Source: Solirubrobacteraceae bacterium (GTDB lineage: Bacteria; Actinomycetota; Thermoleophilia; Solirubrobacterales; Solirubrobacteraceae). Taken from it: a DNA stretch of 6,880 nt. The stretch covers positions 1-6,880 of the forward strand of contig JAEMTR010000076.1 in the NCBI GenBank assembly GCA_016462245.1, given 5' to 3'. Under the pieces are notes generated by a model. That model was not told the DNA's origin, searched no databases, and saw only the letters and a program-made list of their open reading frames with translations. Within the stretch, counting starts at the first letter, position 1; each line of letters starts with the position of its first letter. A program made the translations under genes and the position numbers. Positions 1 through 5,899 of the stretch are shown here, one piece after another.

Positions 1-770
1 TTGACGTGCGACCACGAAATCTCCGAGATGTGGATCAGGCCGTCGATCCCGTTGAGGTCGACGAAGGCGCCGAAGTCAACGATGTTCGAAATCTGGCCTT
101 CGACGACGAGCCCCGGCTGGAGCTGGTCGAGAATCTCCTGACGCTGACCCTTGCGTGCCTCTTCAAGCACGGCGCGGCGCGAAAGGACGACGTTGTTGCG
201 CTGACGGTTGATCTCAATCACCTTGCAGATGATCTTCGTGTGCAGGAACTCGTCGAGCTCTGCGACGCGGCGGATGTCAACCAGCGATGCGGGCAGGAAG
301 CCGCGGATGCCGAGGTCGATGATCAGACCACCCTTGACGACCTCAATGACCGTTCCTTCGACCGCTTCGCCGGTTTCGGCGGCGGCCTCTATGCGGCGCC
401 AGGCCTTTTCAAAGCGGGCGCGCTTCTTCGAGACGATCAGACGGCCTTCCTGATCCTCCTTCGTGAGCACCAGCACGTCGATCTCTTCGCCTAGCTCTAC
501 CTCTTCGCCGGGATCGATGTTTTTGCGGATCGAAAGCTCGGCTGAGGGAATCACTCCCTCGCTCTTGAAGCCGACGTCGACGAGTACTTCGTCTTTGTCG
601 ATCTGGACTACGCGGCCGGAGACGACCTCACCCTCATTGAAGGTCGTGAAGGTTGCGGCGTAATTAGGGACGATCTGGCCGTCGATCTCGAGCAGCATCC
701 CGTCGCTTCCGGGAACAATCTGCGATTCAACGTCGATTTCAGTGGACTGGTCGGTAGATGTGGTTGTCAT
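1..770 (-). CDS. rpsA: 30S ribosomal protein S1 (N-terminal part, cut by window edge)
   Basis: S1 binds mRNA on the small ribosomal subunit and helps bring it into the decoding site. The 256 visible residues start at an ATG (770-768) and run open to the window edge. They hold a short acidic leader (1-45), a first S1 (OB-fold) domain (about 46-117, with DEVLVDVGFKSEGVIP and EGRLIVSKKRA), a second (about 134-200, with EVVKGGLIIDLGIRGFLPAS and RNNVVLSRRA) and the start of a third (from about 219, with SNIVDFGAFVDLNGIDGLIH ending ISEISWSHV). These repeats match actinobacterial S1, which is usually about 480 residues with four domains, so nearly half is missing. An in-frame TAA at 785-783 rules out a longer start. 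No Shine-Dalgarno sequence lies at the right distance; the nearest GGAGG (804-800) is 29 bases before the ATG. The gene follows polA by 21 bases, the order known in Actinobacteria. Identity is near certain. Confidence 0.97.
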   Translation of the reverse strand, partial: MTTTSTDQSTEIDVESQIVPGSDGMLLEIDGQIVPNYAATFTTFNEGEVVSGRVVQIDKDEVLVDVGFKSEGVIPSAELSIRKNIDPGEEVELGEEIDVLVLTKEDQEGRLIVSKKRARFEKAWRRIEAAAETGEAVEGTVIEVVKGGLIIDLGIRGFLPASLVDIRRVAELDEFLHTKIICKVIEINRQRNNVVLSRRAVLEEARKGQRQEILDQLQPGLVVEGQISNIVDFGAFVDLNGIDGLIHISEISWSHV

Positions 771-779
771 TGAACGGCA

Positions 780-785
780 AGGTTA
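780..785 (-). promoter_or_regulatory. Possible -10 box for a leaderless rpsA transcript
   Basis: On the minus strand TAACCT (785-780) fits the loose actinobacterial -10 pattern TANNNT and lies 9 bases before the rpsA ATG, so transcription could start at or next to the start codon. This would explain the lack of a Shine-Dalgarno sequence. No convincing -35 was seen, the box overlaps the 21-base polA-rpsA gap, and the motif is weak. Translational coupling to polA is the main alternative. Confidence 0.25.
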
Positions 786-791
786 GCGGTA

Positions 792-3401
792 TTACTTCGC
801 CTCCAGCCACGTCCGTCCCGTGCCGATATCGACCGCCAACGGCGGCTGGCGCTCTCCCCAGGGCGCAATCATCCCGCGTTCGACCAGTTCGCTGAGCTCA
901 TTCTGCTCAGATTTTGGCCCTTCGAAGAGCAATTCGTCGTGAATTGTGAGGATCATCTCGGTCTTCAGATCGGTCGCTGCCATCGCGCCGGCAACCTCGA
1001 TCATCGCCAGCTTCATCACGTCAGCGGCCGTGCCCTGGACGATCGTATTGAGCGCCAGACGCTCGCCCAGCGCGCGCGTCTGGCCGTTCGTCGAGCGCAA
1101 TTCAGGAATGTTGCGGCGGCGACCGAAGAGCGTCGTCACAAATCCTTCGTCGGTCGCCTTCTCAACCGTCTGGTCCATGAAATGGCGGATCTTGCCGAAG
1201 CGGTTGAGGTAGGCGTCGATGAACTCGCGCGCCTCGCCGCGCGAAATGTTGAGCCGATCGGCGAGGCCGTAATCACCGAGCCCGTAAACGATGCCGTAGT
1301 TGATCATCTTCGCCTTCGAACGCATCCCGGAATCGATCTCGTCCTCGGAGACGCCGAAGACCTCGCGCGCTGTGGCGCTGTGAACGTCATCCCCGGCGCT
1401 GAAAATATCCATCAGCACCTGCTCTTCAGCGACGTGCGCGAGCAGGCGCAGCTCAACCTGCGAGTAGTCGGCCGAGAGCAACGCCAACTTCGGCGCCGCT
1501 TCAAAGCAGCCGCGGATTTCACGGCCAAGCTCGGTGCGGACCGGAATGTTCTGCATGTTCGGGTTGATCGACGCGAGCCGGCCGGTTGCGGTGGCGGCCT
1601 GGACGAAGGTGGTGTGAATACGGCTCTGCTCGTCAACGAGCGACGGGAGCGCCTCGAGGTAGGTCTTCGAGAGCTGGTTGAGCTCACGCCAGCGTTCGAC
1701 AACCGGAATGATCTCGTGCTCATCACGGATCGATTGAAGAACTCGTGCGTCGGTCGAATAGCCGGTCTTGCCCTTGCGCTTCTTCGTCAGGCCGAGTTTC
1801 TCGAACAAGATCGCACTTAGCTGCTGCGGCGAAGCGATCACGAACTCCTCGCCGGCCAGATCCCAGATCTGCTGCTCAAGCGTCGTGATCTCATCTCGCA
1901 CGCGCTGCGCGATCTCGGCCAGCGTTTTAGTGTTGAGTCGCACACCAGCGACCTCCATCGAACGCAGCACAGGAATCAATGGAAGCTCGATCGTGTCGAG
2001 CAAGCTGAGCTCGCCGCGTTCCTCAAGCATCAAGCGTTGCCGCGCAGCTAGCAGCGAAGTAAGCGCTGCTTCGCGGGCCCCAGCGTCATCGAGCGAGATC
2101 GCGATGCCAGCCTCCTCGCAAAGCTCGTCGAGCACAAAACTGCGGCGCGAGGGCTCCAACAGATAAGCGGCAAGGAGCGTGTCGTGAGCAACCACTGCCG
2201 GCACGACACCAAGTGCTTTAGCGTCGTGAACGATTACCGGCCGCTCGCCCAGCGCGGCGGCCAGCGCGGCGGGATCATCCAACTCGCAGACGGCAGCCTG
2301 GCCGTCGCAGTAGGCGGCGAAACGCCACTCCTGCTCACGTGCGAACAGCTCGCCGTCTTCCATCTCGGGCGAGGCGACGGCGATCGCGAGCGCAGCGTTT
2401 TTGTCGCCGAGTGCGACCGCTTTGGCGAGCGAACTGGCCTCGACCGTCACGCTGACCGCCGGCTCGGCTTCGATCAGCGGCGCCTCCGCGACCTCCTCGC
2501 CATCGTCACCCGGGCCGAGCTCGGCCTCAATCCGCCGCAGCGGGTCCCTCAACTCGAACTCGATGAAAACCTCGCGCAGCTTCGCGCGGCTCGGCTCGCT
2601 CTCGGCGGCCGCGATCGCCAGCGGATCGAGCTCTAGCGGAACGTCGCGCTGAATCGTCGCGAGTTCCTTGCTGAGCCTGGCGTCAGCGGCAAAGTTGGTC
2701 AGGTTCTCCTTGCGCTTGGCGCCGCTTATCTGATCAACGCTACTGAGGATCGTCTCCAGCGAGCCGAACTGCTGCAGCAGCGCCGCCGCGGTCTTGTCAC
2801 CGATCCCCGGCACGCCAGGAATGTTGTCGGACGAATCGCCCTTGAGGCCATAAAAGTCGGGAATCAGCTCCGGCGCGATGCCGTAACGCTCGATAACGCC
2901 TTCGTAGTCGTAGAACTTCGTCTCCGTGATCCCGCGAGCGGTCGCCATCACGGTCACGTGGCCCTCGGGGTCGATCAGTTGAAACGAATCGCGGTCGCCA
3001 GTGACAATCACAACTGGGACTGGATCCGGAGCGGTTCGAGCGATCTCTGCCAGCGAGGCGATCACATCGTCGGCCTCAAATCCATCGACGTGGACGTTGT
3101 GCCAACCGAAGGACTCAACAATCGGCGCGAAGTGCGGCCACTGCTCACGCAGCAGGTCTGGCTTCGAAGGGCGGTTGGCCTTGTAGCGGGGGTCGAGCTC
3201 TTTGCGCCCCGAGGTGCCGCGGTCCCAGCAAACAATCGTTGGGTTGTTGCCGTACTCGGTGTACAGCTTCACGAGCATCGAAGCGAAGCCAAAGATCGCG
3301 TTGCTCGGCTGGCCCTTCGAGGTAGAGATCGTGTCGGGCAGAGCGAAGAAGGCCCGGTAGGCGAGGCTGTTGCCGTCGATCAGATAGAGCGTCTTGGCCA
3401 C
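792..3401 (-). CDS. polA: DNA polymerase I (5'-3' exonuclease plus polymerase; proofreading site lost)
   Basis: PolA fills gaps, removes RNA primers and serves excision repair. I chose GTG 3401-3399, giving 869 residues that begin MAKTLYLIDGNSLAYRAFF, where family members start. An in-frame GTG at 3458 would add 19 unconserved residues and leave 9 bases to the divergent gene. The 5'-3' exonuclease (about 1-290) has D9, FEADD (108-112), TGDRD (134-138), GDSSDNIPG (188-196) and the helix-hairpin-helix GVPGIGDKTAA. An acidic linker (about 296-312) leads to a 3'-5' exonuclease-like domain (about 315-465) that lacks the DxE motif and the late YxxxD motif, so proofreading is probably absent, as in several actinobacterial and Thermus enzymes. 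The polymerase part (about 480-869) has motif A SADYSQVELR (D645), motif B RSKAKMINYG (R694, K698, Y702) and motif C HDE (821-823), so catalysis should be intact. Residue numbers use the GTG 3401 start. TAA stop at 794-792; rpsA follows 21 bases later. Confidence 0.97.
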   Translation of the reverse strand: MAKTLYLIDGNSLAYRAFFALPDTISTSKGQPSNAIFGFASMLVKLYTEYGNNPTIVCWDRGTSGRKELDPRYKANRPSKPDLLREQWPHFAPIVESFGWHNVHVDGFEADDVIASLAEIARTAPDPVPVVIVTGDRDSFQLIDPEGHVTVMATARGITETKFYDYEGVIERYGIAPELIPDFYGLKGDSSDNIPGVPGIGDKTAAALLQQFGSLETILSSVDQISGAKRKENLTNFAADARLSKELATIQRDVPLELDPLAIAAAESEPSRAKLREVFIEFELRDPLRRIEAELGPGDDGEEVAEAPLIEAEPAVSVTVEASSLAKAVALGDKNAALAIAVASPEMEDGELFAREQEWRFAAYCDGQAAVCELDDPAALAAALGERPVIVHDAKALGVVPAVVAHDTLLAAYLLEPSRRSFVLDELCEEAGIAISLDDAGAREAALTSLLAARQRLMLEERGELSLLDTIELPLIPVLRSMEVAGVRLNTKTLAEIAQRVRDEITTLEQQIWDLAGEEFVIASPQQLSAILFEKLGLTKKRKGKTGYSTDARVLQSIRDEHEIIPVVERWRELNQLSKTYLEALPSLVDEQSRIHTTFVQAATATGRLASINPNMQNIPVRTELGREIRGCFEAAPKLALLSADYSQVELRLLAHVAEEQVLMDIFSAGDDVHSATAREVFGVSEDEIDSGMRSKAKMINYGIVYGLGDYGLADRLNISRGEAREFIDAYLNRFGKIRHFMDQTVEKATDEGFVTTLFGRRRNIPELRSTNGQTRALGERLALNTIVQGTAADVMKLAMIEVAGAMAATDLKTEMILTIHDELLFEGPKSEQNELSELVERGMIAPWGERQPPLAVDIGTGRTWLEAK

Positions 3402-3427
3402 GACTGCTGACGCTACCGCAGCAGTCG
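3401..3427. repeat. Perfect 9-bp inverted repeat at the polA start (operator or 5' hairpin)
   Basis: CGACTGCTG (3401-3409) and CAGCAGTCG (3419-3427) are exact reverse complements separated by 9 bases. The repeat sits in the 66-base divergent region, and its last base in the polA direction is the first base of the chosen GTG start. As DNA it has the form of a site for a dimeric repressor. As RNA, if transcription starts upstream, it would form a stem directly against the start codon. If polA really begins at 3458, it would simply lie in coding sequence. Which role applies cannot be told from sequence alone. Confidence 0.5.
3410..3415 (-). promoter_or_regulatory. Possible -10 box of polA, inside the inverted repeat
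   Basis: TAGCGT on the minus strand (3415-3410) fits TANNNT and ends 8 bases before the polA GTG, the geometry of a leaderless promoter. It falls within the 9-base spacer of the inverted repeat at 3401-3427. No good -35 was found. A competing candidate is TTGAGC (3477-3472), a 16-base spacer and TATGAA (3455-3450), which would give a leader of about 40 bases containing the hairpin. I cannot decide between them. Confidence 0.25.
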
Positions 3428-3453
3428 GCACGCCGGTGGCCAGCCAACCTTCA

Positions 3454-3459
3454 TACACT
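3454..3459 (+). promoter_or_regulatory. Possible -10 box for a leaderless malic enzyme transcript
   Basis: TACACT fits TANNNT (four of six matches to TATAAT) and is followed by exactly 8 bases before the GTG start at 3468. The bases before that GTG hold no Shine-Dalgarno sequence, so a transcript starting at the GTG itself is a reasonable reading. No clear -35 lies 16-18 bases upstream. Confidence 0.3.
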
Positions 3460-3467
3460 CAGCGGCC

Positions 3468-4937
3468 GTGAGCTCAACTCCCTCAGCCCAGTACAGCTTG
3501 ACGATCCGGATCGAGATCGAAGACATCCCCGGCATGCTCGGACGGGTTGCCAGCGCGATCGGCGATGCCGGCGGAACGATCGGTGCGATCGAACTAGTCG
3601 AGGCCGACCAGCACCTAATCCGCGACGTGACAATCAATACTCCCGACTCGGAACATTGGGACGAAGTGACGGCAGCGATCGAAGCGATCGAGGGCGCGCG
3701 CGTGATTGACACGACCGACCGCACCTTCCAAATGCACGTTGGCGGCAAGATCGAGCAGCACAATCGCCACCCGCTAAAAACCCGTGACGACCTTTCGATG
3801 GCCTACACGCCGGGCGTAGCTCGCGTCTGCAGCGCAATCTACGAGGACCCAGAGCGCGCCTTCCAGTACACGATCAAGCGAAACACGGTCGCCGTCGTCA
3901 GCGACGGAACAGCGGTGCTCGGCCTTGGCGATATCGGTCCGCGCGCGGCGATGCCGGTGATGGAAGGCAAGGCGATGCTGTTCAAGGAGTTCGCCGGCGT
4001 CGACGCCTTCCCGATCTGCCTCGACACGAAAGACACCGACGAGATCGTTGAGACCGTTGAGAGGATCGCCCCGGGCTTCGGCGGCATCAACCTCGAGGAC
4101 ATCTCTGCTCCGCGCTGCTTTGAGATCGAGGAACGGCTGAAGGCCTCACTCGACATCCCCGTCTTCCACGATGACCAGCATGGAACCGCAGTCGTCGTGC
4201 TCGCGGCACTGTTCAACGCCTGCCGCCTGACCGGCCGCGACCTGATCGACCTTCGCGTGCTCGTGATCGGGTTAGGCGCCGCCGGCGTCGCGGTAACAAA
4301 GATTTTGCTTGAGGCTGGCGTGCGCGAAATCATCGGTTGCGACTCGCAAGGCGCGCTCAGCACTGAACGCGCCGACTACCTCGACGGCACGATGCCACCA
4401 ATCAAGCGCTGGTACTCGGAGCAGACCAACCCAGAGAAGATCAGCGGCAGCCCATCAGAAGCGATCGCCGGTACCGACCTGATGATCGGCCTCTCCGGAG
4501 CGAAGGTGATCGACGCCGCCGCGCTCTCAACGATGCGGCCCGATCCGATGATCTTCGCGATGGCGAACCCAAACCCGGAGGTCTCGCCGGAAGAGGCCGC
4601 TCCATATGCTCGGATCATCGCCACCGGCCGCTCCGATTACCCAAACCAGATCAACAACGTGCTCTGCTTCCCCGGAGTTTTCCGCGGCGCGCTAGACGTT
4701 CGCGCCGAGCAGATCACAGAGCCGATGAAGATGGCTGCCGCGCGAGCGATCGCCCAGATCGTGACCGATGAGCAGCTGCGCGAGGATTACATCATTCCCT
4801 CCTGCTTCAACCGCGACGTCGCGCCGGCGGTTGCCGACGCGGTCGCTGCCGAGGCACGGGCAAGCGGCGCCGCGCAGCAAGAACGCAACACAATCGGTTT
4901 TGCCGCTTCCGACGTTGAAGCGCTGCGTAGCCCATAA
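3468..4937 (+). CDS. NAD(P)-dependent malic enzyme with N-terminal ACT domain
   Basis: The enzyme oxidatively decarboxylates malate to pyruvate and CO2 with reduction of NAD or NADP in the cytoplasm, linking the TCA cycle to pyruvate. The 489-residue product starts at GTG 3468. Residues about 9-80 form an ACT domain (YSLTIRIEIEDIPGMLGRVA), a regulatory fold that usually binds amino acids or other small ligands. The malic enzyme core (about 84-470) shows SMAYTPGVA with catalytic Tyr113, SDGTAVLGLGDIGP (145-158), EGKAMLFKEF with the presumed catalytic Lys168, metal ligands Glu210 and Asp211 (INLEDI) and Asp236 (HDDQHGTA), the Rossmann loop GLGAAG (268-273), MANPNPEVSP and PNQINNVLCFPGVFRGA. All expected catalytic residues are present. 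Asp292 after the second Rossmann strand hints at NAD over NADP, but this is weak. The roughly 80 extra N-terminal residues explain the length beyond the usual bacterial core of about 400. It is divergent from polA; the next gene follows after 47 bases with no terminator seen, suggesting an operon. Confidence 0.95.
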   Translation: MSSTPSAQYSLTIRIEIEDIPGMLGRVASAIGDAGGTIGAIELVEADQHLIRDVTINTPDSEHWDEVTAAIEAIEGARVIDTTDRTFQMHVGGKIEQHNRHPLKTRDDLSMAYTPGVARVCSAIYEDPERAFQYTIKRNTVAVVSDGTAVLGLGDIGPRAAMPVMEGKAMLFKEFAGVDAFPICLDTKDTDEIVETVERIAPGFGGINLEDISAPRCFEIEERLKASLDIPVFHDDQHGTAVVVLAALFNACRLTGRDLIDLRVLVIGLGAAGVAVTKILLEAGVREIIGCDSQGALSTERADYLDGTMPPIKRWYSEQTNPEKISGSPSEAIAGTDLMIGLSGAKVIDAAALSTMRPDPMIFAMANPNPEVSPEEAAPYARIIATGRSDYPNQINNVLCFPGVFRGALDVRAEQITEPMKMAAARAIAQIVTDEQLREDYIIPSCFNRDVAPAVADAVAAEARASGAAQQERNTIGFAASDVEALRSP

Positions 4938-4973
4938 GACCGACTACCCCGTACCCTCTTTCGAACCTTCGAT

Positions 4974-4978
4974 AGGAG
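4974..4978 (+). promoter_or_regulatory. Ribosome binding site of the epimerase-like gene
   Basis: AGGAG lies 6 bases before the ATG at 4985 and fixes that start. It is the only well-placed Shine-Dalgarno sequence among the four gene starts visible here, which suits a gene translated from inside a longer mRNA begun at the malic enzyme. Confidence 0.8.
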
Positions 4979-4984
4979 CGAATC

Positions 4985-5890
4985 ATGAAGATCGCGATGA
5001 CCGGCGCTACTGGGCTGATTGGTACGCGCCTCGTTGCAGCACTAAAAGCCCGCGGCGACGAGGTGACCGTGCTCTCGCGCAGCCCGCAGCGCGCTGCCGC
5101 GGCGCTTGGCGTTGAGGCCCTCGGCTGGGATGCGCTGCGCGAGCCCGCGCCGAGCGCAGCCTTCGAGGGTCGAAGCGCGGTGATTCACCTTGCGGGCGAG
5201 CCAGTCGCGCAACGCTGGAGCGCAGATGCAAAGAAGGCGATCCTCGATAGTCGCGAGATCGGCACGAGGAACCTAGTCGCCGGAATCGCTGCCAGCGATC
5301 CGCGGCCAAGCGTGCTGGTCTCGTCATCGGCCGTCGGCTACTACGGCAAACATGGCGACGAGATAATCGAGGAGCAGTCTGCGCCAGGTAACGACTTCCT
5401 CGCAAAGGTCTGCCTTGCCTGGGAGCGTGAAGCAGCCGCCGCCGAGCAGCTTGGCCTGCGCGTCGTATTGATCCGCACCGGGATCGTGCTTGACGCCGAC
5501 GGAGGGGCGCTGAAGACGATGCTGCCGCCATTCAAGGCTGGCGTTGGCGGCCCCGTCGCCGGAGGCAAGCAGTACATGCCATGGATTCACGCCGACGACA
5601 TTGTTGGCCTCTACCTAACCGCGCTCGACAGTTCCGACTGGAGTGGTCCGATCAACGGTACGGCTCCTAACCCGGCCACCAACGCCGAATTCTCCAAGGC
5701 GCTCGGTAAGGCGCTCCATCGCCCTTCACTCTTCCCCGTGCCTGGCTTTGTAATTCGCGCGCGTTTTGGCGAGATGGCAGAGATCGTAACTGAAGGGCAG
5801 CGTGCGATTCCCGCAGTCGCTAGCGCCAAGGGCTATCGGTTTCTCTACCCGCAACTAGACGGGGCTTTAAGCGCCGTGCTCGCCAACTGA
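4985..5890 (+). CDS. TIGR01777-family NAD(P)-binding epimerase-like protein (extended SDR)
   Basis: This 301-residue protein belongs to the extended short-chain dehydrogenase/reductase group that includes E. coli YfcH and animal SDR39U1; the substrate and reaction of this family are not established. The N-terminus MKIAMTGATGLIGTRL carries the NAD(P)-binding GxxGxxG loop (Gly7, Gly10, Gly13). Family marks follow: VIHLAGEPV (66-74), SREIGTRNLV (89-98), VSSSAVGYYG (112-121), LRVVLIRTGIVLD (158-170), MPWIHADDIVGLYLTAL (198-214) and GPINGTAPNP (221-230). The last 50 or so residues (LFPVPGFVIRARFGEMAEIV to GYRFLYPQLDGAL) match the DUF1731 tail typical of the family. Length is normal and nothing is broken. 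The ATG start is supported by AGGAG 6 bases upstream. It lies 47 bases after the malic enzyme gene in the same direction, so co-transcription is likely, although no shared pathway is known. Confidence 0.93.
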   Translation: MKIAMTGATGLIGTRLVAALKARGDEVTVLSRSPQRAAAALGVEALGWDALREPAPSAAFEGRSAVIHLAGEPVAQRWSADAKKAILDSREIGTRNLVAGIAASDPRPSVLVSSSAVGYYGKHGDEIIEEQSAPGNDFLAKVCLAWEREAAAAEQLGLRVVLIRTGIVLDADGGALKTMLPPFKAGVGGPVAGGKQYMPWIHADDIVGLYLTALDSSDWSGPINGTAPNPATNAEFSKALGKALHRPSLFPVPGFVIRARFGEMAEIVTEGQRAIPAVASAKGYRFLYPQLDGALSAVLAN

Positions 5891-5899
5891 CGCTGCTGC

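Noticed and set aside
6..494. A 162-codon open frame on the plus strand opposite rpsA
   Set aside because: The other strand encodes clear S1 domains; this acidic product is their mirror.
939..1820. A 293-codon open frame on the plus strand opposite polA
   Set aside because: It lies fully antisense to the conserved PolA polymerase domain, its product resembles no family, and long antisense frames are expected in high-GC coding sequence.
2050..2075. AGCAGCG-N7-CGCTGCT inverted repeat within polA
   Set aside because: Seven-base arms inside Ala/Leu-rich GC-rich coding sequence are expected by chance.
2184..2636. A 150-codon open frame on the plus strand opposite the middle of polA
   Set aside because: It is antisense to the degenerate exonuclease region of PolA, with no start signal or recognisable family.
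3402..3458. GTG 3458 as the polA start, giving 888 residues
   Set aside because: The extra 19 residues are unlike PolA N-termini, the family start matches GTG 3401, and only 9 bases would remain to the divergent gene. It is not formally excluded.
4961..4972. Short palindrome TCGAACCTTCGA between the malic enzyme and epimerase genes
   Set aside because: Arms are only 5 bases with a 2-base centre, too tight for an RNA hairpin and with no U-tract, so it is not a terminator.
5860..5880. GGGGCTT/AAGCGCC near the end of the epimerase gene as a terminator
   Set aside because: There is a mismatch in the stem, a one-base loop if fully paired, and no U-tract.
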